Part shown: positions 7,936-16,662 of the stretch, piece after piece
Position numbering within the stretch: position 1 is the stretch's first letter
Layout of the letters: each line of letters begins with the position of its first letter
From: an uncultured Opitutia bacterium
GTDB taxonomy: Bacteria; Verrucomicrobiota; Verrucomicrobiia; Opitutales; Puniceicoccaceae
DNA length: 53,426 nucleotides
Assembly (NCBI GenBank): GCA_913056175.1
Contig: CAJXLM010000017.1
Coordinates: 1-53,426 of the forward strand
Reading direction: 5' to 3'
Program-made: the position numbers and the translations under genes
Notes under the pieces: generated by a model
The model's database searches: none
Told to the model about the DNA's origin: nothing
Seen by the model: only the letters and a program-made list of their open reading frames with translations

Positions 7936-8730
7936 ATGAAACCCCTCCTCCAGATCGAATCCATGACCAAGCTATTCGGGGGGGTCCACGCCCTCGAAGA
8001 GGTCTCCCTCGACCTGCATTCCGGTGAGGTCGTCGGCGTGATCGGCCACAACGGCGCCGGCAAGTCCACCCTCATGAAGATTGTCTCCGGGGCCCTCCGC
8101 CCCGATCACGGCCGGATCCGGATTGATGGGGAAACCGTCACCCTCGATTCCCCGATCCGTGCCCACCAGCTCGGGATCGAGATGATCTTCCAGGACCTCG
8201 CCCTCCTCGACAATCTCAACGCCACCGAAAACTTCTTCCTCGGCCGTGAGCTCACCCGCTCCTTCCTCGGTTTCCGCTGGAATGACGCCCAGCGCATGCA
8301 GACCATCGCCAAGGAGGCCATCCACAACATCAACCCCCACTTCCACCGCTTCCGCACCGAAGTCGGCCTCCTCTCCGGCGGCCAACGCCAATCCGTCGCC
8401 ATTGCCCGGGCCGTCCACCTCGACACCCGGGTGCTCATCATGGACGAGCCCACCGCCGCCCTCGGGCCGGAGGAGACCGAAATGGTCCGCCAGCTCGTCC
8501 TCCGCCTGAAGAAACGCGCCCTCGGGATCTTTCTCATCGGGCACGACCTCCAGGACATCCTCCGGCTCTCCGACCGCATCGTCGCCATGCGCGGCGGGCG
8601 CGTGGTCGGCACCGTCGAGGCCGCCCGCGCCAGCGAGGATGACCTCCTCGGCATGATCATCTCCGGGAAGGTCCCCGCCGCCGCCCTTCCCGGGCCCGGG
8701 GCCGTCACCCTCGATCAGGAAAAAGATTGA
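7936..8730 (+). CDS. Importer A: single-domain sugar ABC ATPase
   Basis: This 264-residue ATPase powers importer A. Walker A is GHNGAGKST, the signature LSGGQRQSVAIARAV, Walker B VLIMDEPTAALGPEE, and the switch His is in LIGHDLQDILRLSDR. CUT2 systems usually have a fused two-domain ATPase of about 500 residues. This one has a single domain, as in FrcA-type systems, so a homodimer must act. Operon A ends here: no gene follows for 127 bp, and the next gene has its own operator (8798). Confidence 0.9.
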   Translation: MKPLLQIESMTKLFGGVHALEEVSLDLHSGEVVGVIGHNGAGKSTLMKIVSGALRPDHGRIRIDGETVTLDSPIRAHQLGIEMIFQDLALLDNLNATENFFLGRELTRSFLGFRWNDAQRMQTIAKEAIHNINPHFHRFRTEVGLLSGGQRQSVAIARAVHLDTRVLIMDEPTAALGPEETEMVRQLVLRLKKRALGIFLIGHDLQDILRLSDRIVAMRGGRVVGTVEAARASEDDLLGMIISGKVPAAALPGPGAVTLDQEKD

Positions 8731-8797
8731 CGCTGTTGAGATTCCTTCGATCGTTTCGCTCTCTCGCATTCTTCCCAAGACAGCTTCTACCCCTCTC

Positions 8798-8811
8798 CGC
8801 AATCGTTTGCA
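8798..8811. promoter_or_regulatory. LacI-type operator (12 of 14) before the Gfo/Idh gene
   Basis: CGCAATCGTTTGCA differs from TGCAATCGATTGCA at positions 1 and 9 and keeps the central CG. It lies 47 bp before the ATG at 8858 in a 127-bp gap, the right place to control that gene separately from importer A. Confidence 0.55.
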
Positions 8812-8857
8812 CCCGCCCTTGCTTCGGTATTCGCGCCGGTGAGTTGCCGTTTCCCCC

Positions 8858-10021
8858 ATGACCGCCTCCCCTCCCCGCTCCCCTACCCCTCCCCCTGCGA
8901 TCCGCTGCGGCATCGGCCTGATCGGTTCCGGCTTCATGGGCCGTTGCCATGCGAATGCGTTTCGGTCGGTGGGCGGCCTTTTCCCGCTTCCGGCGGAGCC
9001 CGCGTTGCGCTGGTTGGCGGATGTGGATGAGCCCACCGCGGAGCGGGCGGCGCGGGAGCTCGGGTTCGAGCGGTCGACCGCGGACTGGCGGGAGCTCGTG
9101 GAATCGCCCGAGGTGGACCTCGTGGCAATCACCGCCCCAAATGCCCTGCACGAGCCCATCGCGCTGGCCGCGGCGGCGGCGGGGAAGGCGATCTACTGCG
9201 AGAAGCCCCTCGCCCCCGACCTCGCGGCGGCCCGGCGCATGCGGGAGGCCGTGGAGAGCGCCGGCGTGGCGAACAAGGTAGCCTTTGGCTTCGTGTCGAA
9301 CCCCCTCATCGACCACGCCCGCCAGCTCATCGCCGAGGGGGCCATTGGCCGGGTCACCGGATTCCGGGGCCGCCATGCGGAGAACTACATGGCGGACCCG
9401 CAGGCCCCCCACTCCTTCCGGACGGATCCCGTGGGGGGCGGGGCCCTCGCCGACATCGGCAGCCACATCCTCGCCCTTGCCCGCAAGCTCGTCGGCCCTG
9501 TGGAACGGGTCGTCGGGGCCAGCTCCACCTTCTTCAAGGAGCGTCCCGTGGCCCCCGGTTCGGAGGAGCTTCGGCCCGTGGAGGTGGATGACACCACCCA
9601 GGGGATCCTGCACTTCGCGGGGGGCGTGCTCGGCAGCGTGGAGGCAAACTGGGCGGCGACCGCCCGGACCATGGACCTTTCCTTCGAAATCAGCGGCACC
9701 GAGGGGGCGATCGCCTTCACGCAGGAGCGGATGAACGAGCTCCTCCTCTACCGCCGGGACGAGCCCCAGGACCAGCGCGGTTACCGCCGCATCGAGGCCG
9801 GCCCACAGCATCCCCCCTACGGCGCCTTTTGTCCCGCTCCCGGCCACCACCTCGGCTTCAACGACCTCAAGGTCATCGAGGCCGCCGACCTCGTCCAGGC
9901 CTGGCACGAGGGCCGCCCGGCCGCGGCCGATTTTGCGGAGGCCTGCGCCGTACAAGCCACCGTGGAGGCCCTGCACACCTCCGCGCGGAACGGATCCGCG
10001 GAAACCCCCGTGATTCCCTGA
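8858..10021 (+). CDS. Gfo/Idh/MocA family NAD(P)-dependent sugar/polyol dehydrogenase
   Basis: This 387-residue oxidoreductase has an N-terminal Rossmann fold (GLIGSGFMGRCHANAF, residues about 19-34), the EKP motif (YCEKPLAPDL) that holds the nicotinamide, and the second-domain motif GGGALADIGSHILALARKL with the conserved Asp and His. The family oxidises or epimerises sugars and inositols. Residues 1-14 are Pro/Ser-rich and may be dispensable. It sits alone between importers A and B behind its own operator, so it probably acts on the solute of importer A or B. The exact substrate cannot be read from sequence. Confidence 0.88.
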   Translation: MTASPPRSPTPPPAIRCGIGLIGSGFMGRCHANAFRSVGGLFPLPAEPALRWLADVDEPTAERAARELGFERSTADWRELVESPEVDLVAITAPNALHEPIALAAAAAGKAIYCEKPLAPDLAAARRMREAVESAGVANKVAFGFVSNPLIDHARQLIAEGAIGRVTGFRGRHAENYMADPQAPHSFRTDPVGGGALADIGSHILALARKLVGPVERVVGASSTFFKERPVAPGSEELRPVEVDDTTQGILHFAGGVLGSVEANWAATARTMDLSFEISGTEGAIAFTQERMNELLLYRRDEPQDQRGYRRIEAGPQHPPYGAFCPAPGHHLGFNDLKVIEAADLVQAWHEGRPAAADFAEACAVQATVEALHTSARNGSAETPVIP

Positions 10022-10086
10022 GCCCTTGCAGCGTCCCCGACGCCCCGAACCGAACAACCCACCCCAACCAACCACCCCAGTACCCC

Positions 10087-11052
10087 ATGAAAACCCTGAC
10101 TGCCCTCCTCTCCACCCTCCTCGTGGCCTCGGCGACCCTGCTCGGTGTCGCTCCGGCCCAAGCCGAGACGACCAACATCGCCTTCGTGGTGAAGGACATG
10201 ACCAACCCCTACTACTGGCGCATGCGGGCCGGTGCCGAAGAAGCCGCCGCCGAGAAGGACATCAACCTCCTCTGGACCGCCGCCCAGTTCAACGGGGACA
10301 TCCAGGGCCAGATCGGGATCGTCGAGTCCCAGCTCGTCCGCCAGCCCGACGCCCTCGTCCTCGTCCCGATGAACGCGACCGCCCTCTGCCCCAAGGTTCG
10401 CCAAGCCAACCGGCAGGGCGTCCCCGTGATCAATCCCGACACCCGCCTCGCCGCGGAGAACTGCGGCGATTCCGCTACCTTCGTGGGCCTCGACGAGAAG
10501 GCTCTCGCCGTCCAGCTCGCCGAATTCGTGGTCGAGGAGACCGGGGGCGAGGCGAACGTCGCGATCCTCGAGGGCTTCCGGGGCAGCTCCACCGCCGAGG
10601 ACCGTCTCGAGGGCTTCGTGGAAGTCTTTGACCAGTACGACGGCATGAACGTGGTGGCCTCGAGCACTGCCGAGTGGGACCGCGAGAAAGGGCTCAAGGT
10701 CACCGAGGACTTCCTGCAGGCCCATCCCGATCTCGACGTGATCGTCGCCTCCAATGACCAGATGGCGCTCGGGGCCATCCAAGCGGTGAAATCCGCCGGC
10801 AAGGCCGACCAGATCGAGGTCGTCGGCGTGGACGCCATCCCCGCTGCCCTCGACGCCCTCCGCAACGGCGAACTCCTCGCCACCGTGGACGGGAACACCG
10901 ACCGCGTCGGCTACGAGTCGGTGATGGCCGCCTACGCCGTGGCCGCCGAGGGCGCGGACGACCTCCCTGCCTGGACGAAAGTGCCCTCCCGGATCCTCCT
11001 GCAGGAGGACGTGACCGAGGAGTACCTGCAGAGCCGCGGAATCGAGCCCTGA
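10087..11052 (+). CDS. Importer B: periplasmic sugar-binding protein, RbsB-like
   Basis: The 321-residue CUT2 binding protein has a clear signal peptide (MKTLTALLSTLLVASATLLG, then cleavage after APAQA). The mature part begins TTNIAFVVKDMTNPYYWRM, the usual RbsB-type strand and ligand loop. Later LVLVPMNATALCPKV, GVPVINPDTRL, VASNDQMALGAIQAV and VVGVDAIPAALDALRNGEL define the fold. The ATG at 10087 is chosen because it begins the signal peptide; the same frame is open further upstream but without coding sense. The leader (10049-10086) is almost free of G. It begins the operon with the RbsA- and RbsC-like genes. Confidence 0.92.
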   Translation: MKTLTALLSTLLVASATLLGVAPAQAETTNIAFVVKDMTNPYYWRMRAGAEEAAAEKDINLLWTAAQFNGDIQGQIGIVESQLVRQPDALVLVPMNATALCPKVRQANRQGVPVINPDTRLAAENCGDSATFVGLDEKALAVQLAEFVVEETGGEANVAILEGFRGSSTAEDRLEGFVEVFDQYDGMNVVASSTAEWDREKGLKVTEDFLQAHPDLDVIVASNDQMALGAIQAVKSAGKADQIEVVGVDAIPAALDALRNGELLATVDGNTDRVGYESVMAAYAVAAEGADDLPAWTKVPSRILLQEDVTEEYLQSRGIEP

Positions 11053-11112
11053 TTCTGGAGCTGTCCGGCTTTCTCACGCCCCCTCCCCTTCCCCCGACCC
11101 GACCCGTCACCG

Positions 11113-12642
11113 ATGGTTGCCCCCCTCGGTCCCTCCCCCGCGGACCCCCTCCTCGAGGCGCGCGGCATCGTGAAGGCCTTCCCCGGCGTGCGCGCCCTCA
11201 AGGGCGTGGACCTCGACCTCGCGGCCGGGGAGTCGCATGCCCTGCTCGGGGAGAATGGCGCTGGCAAGTCCACCCTCATCAAGATCCTCAGCGGGGTCTA
11301 CGCTCCCACCGAGGGATCCCTGCGCCTCGCGGGGGAGGAGATCCGGCTCGCCTCACCGTCCGAGGCGATGGCCCGCGGGATCGTGACCATCCACCAGGAA
11401 CTCAGCCTCGCCCGGCATCTCTCCATCGCGGAGAATGTCTTCCTCGGCGTGGGCAAGCCGCAGCGCCGGGGCGGCTGGATCCGCTGGAAGGAGATGTATG
11501 AGCAGGCCGCCGCGATCCTCGGACGCCTCGGACTTTCCCACGACCCCCGCCGCCGCGTGCGTGACCTCAATGCCGGCGAGCAGCAGCTCGTGGAAATCGC
11601 CAAGGGCCTCGCCCTCCGCCCCCGCATCCTCATCCTCGACGAGCCCACCTCCGCGCTGACCGCCGTGGAAATCGACCAACTCTTCGCGGTGATCGAGGGC
11701 CTGCGCCGGGAGGGCATCAGCCTCCTCTATGTTTCCCACCGGCTCGAGGAGATCTTCCGGATCACCCAGCGAGTCACCGTGTTCCGGGACGGCGAAAGAG
11801 TGGGCACCGTGCCCACCGCGGAGCTCGACGAGGGCGAAGTCGCCCGGATGATGACCGGCCGCGAGGTCAGCCTCGTCGACCGGGCAACCTTCCGGGCCGA
11901 TGCCCACATCGGCGGGGTCCTGCTCGAGGCGCAGGAGCTTTCCGACGAGAAGCTCTCCGGGGTCAGCTTCGACCTGCGGCGGGGCGAAATCGTCGGCCTT
12001 GCCGGCCTCATGGGCTCGGGCCGCACCGAGATCGGCCGCCGCCTCGTCGGGGCGCGGAGAGGCGGCGGCAGCCTCTCCCTGAACGGGGTTCCCTTCCATC
12101 CCCGCAGTCCCCGGGAGGCCCTCCGCGAGGGAGTCGCCTACTCCACGGAGGACCGCAAGAACGACGGCCTGCTCCTCCAGCAATCCGTCCGCCACAACCT
12201 TTCCCTCTCCGTCCTCCGGGAGATCGCCCGGCACGGCTGGTTTTCCCCGTCCGAGGAGCGCCAGCTCGCCGAGGGAGCCGTGGAGAAGTACAACGTGGCG
12301 ACCTCCGGCTTGCGCAAGCAGGTCCGCTTCCTCAGCGGGGGCAACCAGCAAAAGGTGATGATCGCCCGGGCGCTCGCCTGCAACCTGCGCCTCATCATCC
12401 TCGACGAGCCCACCAAGGGGGTCGACATCGGGGCGAAGCAGGAGATCTACCAGCTCGTCCGCACCCTCGCCGACGACGGCATCGCCGTACTCTTCATCTC
12501 CTCGGAAATCTCCGAGGTCGTCGACGTCTGCGACCGGATCCTCCTCGTCCACGAGGGAAGGATCACCGGCACCATGGACCGCGCCGAAGCCGACAAGGAA
12601 AAGGTCCTTGCGGACCTACTCGAGGAAGGGGGACATGCTTAA
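11113..12642 (+). CDS. Importer B: two-domain sugar ABC ATPase, RbsA-like
   Basis: This 509-residue protein has two fused ATPase domains, as in RbsA. The first has Walker A GENGAGKST, signature LNAGEQQLVEIAKG and Walker B ILILDEPTSAL. The second has the usual degenerate P-loop GLMGSGRTEIG, signature LSGGNQQKVMIARA and Walker B LIILDEPTKGVDIGAKQ. The second P-loop lacking the GKS lysine is normal for the family. It overlaps the permease start by 8 bp, which suggests translational coupling. Confidence 0.93.
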   Translation: MVAPLGPSPADPLLEARGIVKAFPGVRALKGVDLDLAAGESHALLGENGAGKSTLIKILSGVYAPTEGSLRLAGEEIRLASPSEAMARGIVTIHQELSLARHLSIAENVFLGVGKPQRRGGWIRWKEMYEQAAAILGRLGLSHDPRRRVRDLNAGEQQLVEIAKGLALRPRILILDEPTSALTAVEIDQLFAVIEGLRREGISLLYVSHRLEEIFRITQRVTVFRDGERVGTVPTAELDEGEVARMMTGREVSLVDRATFRADAHIGGVLLEAQELSDEKLSGVSFDLRRGEIVGLAGLMGSGRTEIGRRLVGARRGGGSLSLNGVPFHPRSPREALREGVAYSTEDRKNDGLLLQQSVRHNLSLSVLREIARHGWFSPSEERQLAEGAVEKYNVATSGLRKQVRFLSGGNQQKVMIARALACNLRLIILDEPTKGVDIGAKQEIYQLVRTLADDGIAVLFISSEISEVVDVCDRILLVHEGRITGTMDRAEADKEKVLADLLEEGGHA

Positions 12643-13567
12643 GTGGACCCGGGAGAGGCCCGTCCTCTGGATCCTCGCGGTGATGCTCATCCTCGGGGCG
12701 ATCCTCAGCTTTCTCTCCCCCTTCTTCCTGACGGTTCCGAACCTGACGAACCTCCTCAAGCAAGTCTCCATCCTCGGGCTGCTCGCCGCCGGCCAGACGC
12801 TCGTGATCATTTCCCGCGGCATCGACTTGTCTGTTGCCTCCATCCTCGCCCTCTGCGCGGTCGTCATGGGGGGCCTCATGTCACAGATGGGTCTCCCGCC
12901 CGGGGTCGCCCTGCCCGTCGGCATCGCCCTCGGCGGACTCGTCGGGGCGATCAATGGCCTCGTCATCGTGAAGACCGGGATCCCGCCCTTCATCGCCACC
13001 CTCGGGATGATGGGAATCGCCCGGGGACTCGCCCTCGTCTACACGCAGGGCGTTTCCTTCCAGTTGTCCTCGCCCACCCTCATCTGGATCGGCGAGGGCA
13101 CCTTCCTCGGCCTGCCCATCCCCATCTACATCGTCCTCCTCGTCTACGCGGTCCTCTACCTCCTCCTCAACCACAACTCTTTCGGCCGCAATGTCTACGC
13201 GATCGGGGACAACGAGGAGGCCAGCCTCCTTGCCGGGATCAACGTCGACCGTCACAAGATTCTCCTCTACACCATCAGCGGCGTCTGCGCCGGCATCGCC
13301 GCGGTGGTCCTCATCAGCCGCCTCTCCTCGGCCCCGCCCAACGTTGCGCAAGCCGCCGAGCTGCAGGCGATCGCCGCTGTCATCATCGGGGGTACCAGCT
13401 TTTCCGGTGGGATCGGGACCGTGGAGAGCACCCTGATCGGTGCCATGATCATGACGATGATCACGAACGGCCTGAACATCCTCGGGGTCTCGTCCTTCTG
13501 GCAGCAGGTGTTCGTCGGCGTGATCATCATCCTCGCCGTCTGGCTCGACAAACTCAAGGGCCGCTGA
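12635..13567 (+). CDS. Importer B: CUT2 sugar permease, RbsC-like
   Basis: The 310-residue inner-membrane permease from ATG 12635 (MLKWTRERPVLWIL) has about eight to ten membrane segments. Motifs typical of RbsC are QTLVIISRGIDLSVASIL, VKTGIPPFIATLGMMGIARGL, NVYAIGDNEEASLLAGI and AAVIIGGTSFSGGIG. Length is ordinary for RbsC (about 320). The start overlaps the end of the ATPase gene by 8 bp, and a longer start at 12608 would overlap further without adding a sensible segment. Confidence 0.92.
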   Translation: MLKWTRERPVLWILAVMLILGAILSFLSPFFLTVPNLTNLLKQVSILGLLAAGQTLVIISRGIDLSVASILALCAVVMGGLMSQMGLPPGVALPVGIALGGLVGAINGLVIVKTGIPPFIATLGMMGIARGLALVYTQGVSFQLSSPTLIWIGEGTFLGLPIPIYIVLLVYAVLYLLLNHNSFGRNVYAIGDNEEASLLAGINVDRHKILLYTISGVCAGIAAVVLISRLSSAPPNVAQAAELQAIAAVIIGGTSFSGGIGTVESTLIGAMIMTMITNGLNILGVSSFWQQVFVGVIIILAVWLDKLKGR

Positions 13568-13630
13568 CCCCGCGCCCCAGTCCCCGGCCCCTCCCCATCC
13601 TTCACCCTACCCCTCAACCCAATCCCCCCC

Positions 13631-14452
13631 ATGAAATTCGGAATCTGCCAGTGGAGCCTGCCCCTTGACGGGCCCTATGCGTGCACGGTCGCCCAGCGCC
13701 TCGGACTCGAGGGCATCCAGCTCGACATGGGCACCTGGGAGCGCGGCCTTCCCCTCTCCCGGCCGGCCGTCCGCGAGGCCTGGCTGGAAATGGCCGAGCG
13801 CACCGGCATCGCCTTCCCCTCCATCGCGACCACCCTCGCCGACTACTTCGACCTGACCGCACCCGAAGGAAGCGAGGACCGCACCATTGTGCAGTACGCC
13901 TTCGACAAGGCCGTCGAAGCGGCCGTCCACATGGGCGTGGGCACGGTGATGACGCCCACCTTCGAGAAGAGCGCGGTCCGCAGCGAGGAGGAGTTCCGGC
14001 AACTCGTCACCTTCCTGCAGTACGCCTGCGACCGTTGCGCCGACCACGGCCTCACCATGGCCACGGAGAATCCCCTCTCCGCGGAGGACACCCTCCGGCT
14101 CTTCCGGGAGGTGGACCGGGCGAACCTCACCCTCTACTTCGACACCCAGAACTACTTCCTCCACTGGGACGCCGACTCGGCCGCCCTCATCCGCGAGTTG
14201 CACGGCCTCTTCGGGGAGCAGCTGCACGTGAAGGACGGGCGCAACAAGGACCTCAGCGGAGCCATCCTCGGGGAGGGGGACAGTGGATTCGCCGCCTCCG
14301 TAGCGGCCCTCCACGAAGTCGGCTACGACGGCTGGATCATCCTCGAAAACTACTACGACCGGGAACCGCTCCGCGCGGAAAACAGGGATCCCGAGGCACT
14401 CATCCGGCGTGATCTCGCGGTCGCCCAGGGGGCTTTCAACCGATCCCCCTGA
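13631..14452 (+). CDS. Sugar phosphate isomerase/epimerase (AP-endonuclease-2-like TIM barrel)
   Basis: This 273-residue TIM-barrel protein of the xylose-isomerase-like/AP_endonuc_2 family shows TMATENPLS, FDTQNYF, the metal-binding-type LHVKDGRNKDLSGAILGEGD and GYDGWIILENYYD. These are typical positions for Glu, Asp and His ligands of a divalent metal. Members epimerise or isomerise keto sugars or dehydrate inososes; IolE, IolI and IolH belong here. It follows importer B by 63 bp of C-rich leader and precedes an IolG-like dehydrogenase, so a role in processing a dehydrogenated polyol is likely. IolE itself is encoded elsewhere (30245). Confidence 0.82.
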   Translation: MKFGICQWSLPLDGPYACTVAQRLGLEGIQLDMGTWERGLPLSRPAVREAWLEMAERTGIAFPSIATTLADYFDLTAPEGSEDRTIVQYAFDKAVEAAVHMGVGTVMTPTFEKSAVRSEEEFRQLVTFLQYACDRCADHGLTMATENPLSAEDTLRLFREVDRANLTLYFDTQNYFLHWDADSAALIRELHGLFGEQLHVKDGRNKDLSGAILGEGDSGFAASVAALHEVGYDGWIILENYYDREPLRAENRDPEALIRRDLAVAQGAFNRSP

Positions 14453-14464
14453 GACGCGACCCCG

Positions 14465-15517
14465 ATGAGCCCGGAACCCACCTACCAATTCGCCGTCCTC
14501 GGGACCGGCCGCATCGGCGCGATGCACGCCGGGATCCTCGCCCGCCATCCCGGAGCGTCCGTCCGCTGGTGCTACGATGTCGACCCCGCCCGGGCGGAGA
14601 CCGTCGCCGCCGCGCACGGGGCCCGGGCCACCACCCGGCTGGAAGAAGCCCTCGGGGACCCCGACACGGACGCCGTCCTCATCGCCTCGGCCACGAACAC
14701 CCACGTCGATCTCATCCTCGCCGCGGTCGCCGCCGGCAAGCCCATCTTCTGCGAGAAACCCCTCGATGTGGATCTCGCCCGCGTGGAAGAGCTCGGCCGC
14801 CGGCTCGAGGGCAGCACCGTGCCCCTGCAGGTCGGCTTCAACCGCCGCTTCGACCCCAGCCACGGGGGCGTGCAGGCGGCCGTGGCCCGCGGGGAGATCG
14901 GCGCGCTCGAGCTGCTCGTCATTACCAGCCGTGATCCCGGCCCCCCGCCCCCGCGGGCGATCCTTGAGGCCTGTGGGGGCCTCTTCCGGGACACCACCAT
15001 CCACGACCTCGACATGGCCCGCTTCGTCCTCGGGGAGGAACCCACCGAGGTCTACGCCACCGCCGCCAACCGCGTGGATCCCCTCTTTGCCGAGCTCGGC
15101 GATGTGGACACCGCCATGCTCGTCCTGAAGACGGCCTCCGGCGCCCTCTGCCACATCAACAATTCCCGCCGGACGAACTACGGCTACGACCAGCGCGTGG
15201 AAGCCTTCGGGGCCGAGGGCATGGTCCGCTCGAACAACCACCGTCCCTCCGAGGTTTCCCACCACTCCGCCACCGGCACCAACCGGCGCGACCTGCTCCG
15301 GCACTTCTTCATCGAGCGCTACGCGGAAGCCTACGAGGCCGAGATCCGCGACTTCCTCGCCATGCTCCGGGAGGGCCGTTCCCCCTCCGTCGGTTATGCC
15401 GACGGCCACCGCGCCCTCGTCCTCGCGGAAGCGGCCCTCCTCTCCCACCGCGAGAACCGACCCGTCCGCCCCTCCGAGATCTCCCCCCTGTACCCCTCCC
15501 CCGCATCCCCCGCATGA
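14465..15517 (+). CDS. IolG-like inositol/sugar 2-dehydrogenase (Gfo/Idh/MocA)
   Basis: This 350-residue oxidoreductase has GTGRIGAMHAGIL (NAD-binding), FCEKPLDVDL (EKP motif), VGFNRRFDP and GGLFRDTTIHDLDMARFVLGE, with the catalytic-type Asp-His pair. It is closely similar to the protein at 27234-28250 over the whole length, including the INNSR segment, so the two look like paralogues of the IolG branch. It probably oxidises an inositol isomer or related cyclic polyol brought in by importer B. It is separated from the upstream gene by 12 bp and overlaps the SDR gene by 4 bp (ATGA). Confidence 0.85.
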   Translation: MSPEPTYQFAVLGTGRIGAMHAGILARHPGASVRWCYDVDPARAETVAAAHGARATTRLEEALGDPDTDAVLIASATNTHVDLILAAVAAGKPIFCEKPLDVDLARVEELGRRLEGSTVPLQVGFNRRFDPSHGGVQAAVARGEIGALELLVITSRDPGPPPPRAILEACGGLFRDTTIHDLDMARFVLGEEPTEVYATAANRVDPLFAELGDVDTAMLVLKTASGALCHINNSRRTNYGYDQRVEAFGAEGMVRSNNHRPSEVSHHSATGTNRRDLLRHFFIERYAEAYEAEIRDFLAMLREGRSPSVGYADGHRALVLAEAALLSHRENRPVRPSEISPLYPSPASPA

Positions 15518-16398
15518 GTTCCGATTCCCATCCCACCGGCCCCTTTGGGTCCATCGCCGAGTACGCCGCCGGCACCGCCGACTGCCCCGTCACCGAACAG
15601 TTCGCCGGCCGGGTGGCCGTGGTGACCGGATCCACCCAGGGGCTCGGCCTCGCCGCCGTGGAGAAGATGCTCGCCCGCGGCCTCTCCGGGGCCGTCCTCT
15701 GCGGGCGCAACGAGGAGGCCGGGCAGGCGGCGGCCGAGCGCCTCTCCTCCCCGGCGGCCAAGGTGATCTTCCAACGGACCGACCTCGCCGACCTCGATGA
15801 TTGTGCCGCTCTCCTCGAGCGGGCCGCCAGCGCGTTCGGGACCGTGGACATCCTCGTGAACTCCGCCGGGATCACCGACCGCGGGGGTATCCTCGACGCC
15901 GACCGTGATCTCTGGGAACGCACCTTCGCGATCAACGCGCGGGCCCCCTTCTTCCTCCTCCAGGACTTCGCGAAGCGCCTCATCGCCGCCGGCAAGCCCG
16001 GCTCCGTGGTCAACGTCGCCTCCATCATGGCCCACGGGGGCATTCCCGTCCTCACCGTCTACGCCTCCGCCAAGTCCGCCCTCATCACCACCGGCAAGAA
16101 CGCCGCCTTCTCCCTCGCCCGCCACGGGATCCGGGTGAACACGCTCACTGTCGGCTGGATGGACACCCCGGCCGAAAACCGCACCCAGCAGGTCTACCAC
16201 GACCGGCCCGAGGGTTGGCAGGAGGCCGCCGGGCGAGAGCTACCCGCCGGGCGTCTCCTCAAGACTCCCGAAGTCGCCCGCTGGATCGCCCACCTCGCCG
16301 GTCCCGAATCCGGGATCATGACCGGATCCGTCATCGACTTCGACCACGGTGTGGTCGGCGTCTACGAAACCACCCCCCTCCCAGCTCCCCTCTCCTAA
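15514..16398 (+). CDS. Short-chain dehydrogenase/reductase
   Basis: This 294-residue classical SDR has the cofactor motif TGSTQGLGLAAVEKM (about residues 37-51), NSAGITDRGG (NAG-like), the catalytic Ser in NVASIMAHGG, and YASAKSALITTGKN (YxxxK). It is preceded by about 30 extra residues rich in Pro, Ser and Gly. The reaction is probably NAD(P)-dependent oxidation of a sugar or polyol hydroxyl. It is the last gene of the importer B operon, translationally coupled to the IolG-like gene through ATGA. A weak hairpin follows (16399-16418: GTCCC and GGGAC arms around GGCG). Confidence 0.88.
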   Translation: MSSDSHPTGPFGSIAEYAAGTADCPVTEQFAGRVAVVTGSTQGLGLAAVEKMLARGLSGAVLCGRNEEAGQAAAERLSSPAAKVIFQRTDLADLDDCAALLERAASAFGTVDILVNSAGITDRGGILDADRDLWERTFAINARAPFFLLQDFAKRLIAAGKPGSVVNVASIMAHGGIPVLTVYASAKSALITTGKNAAFSLARHGIRVNTLTVGWMDTPAENRTQQVYHDRPEGWQEAAGRELPAGRLLKTPEVARWIAHLAGPESGIMTGSVIDFDHGVVGVYETTPLPAPLS

Positions 16399-16483
16399 AC
16401 GAGTCCCGGCGGGGACCCGTGCGGAGTTCCGCCCCCTCCTCTCCCCCTCATTCCTGCCCGGGCACTTCGCGCGCCGCAAAAAA

Positions 16484-16512
16484 TTACATCATATTTCCTA
16501 TCTGCATTTAAA
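16484..16512 (+). promoter_or_regulatory. Candidate promoter of importer C in an A+T-rich patch
   Basis: TTACAT (16484-16489), a 17-bp spacer and TTTAAA (16507-16512) match the sigma-70 consensus at 4 of 6 positions each. They lie in a 38-bp stretch (16478-16515) with about 20% G+C inside very GC-rich sequence. No copy of the TGCAATCGATTGCA operator is present here, so importer C seems to be controlled differently. The rest of the 264-bp gap shows nothing else. Confidence 0.4.
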
Positions 16513-16662
16513 CTAACCCCCCTCCCCTCGACCTAAATCCCTTATACGGGACCCACTGCTTGGGCCCCCCGCCGCCCCCGGAGCCCTCTTTCCGCCGCCG
16601 ACTCACCCGGACCCTTTCCCCGTGAAAGCCGGTCCGCCTACCCCAACCCACGACCCAACCCA

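Noticed and set aside
5633-8730. Naming importer A xylFHG with D-xylose as substrate
   Set aside because: Family resemblance places it in the XylF/XylH branch, but no xylA/xylB is near and the neighbours point to cyclic polyols. The substrate is left open.
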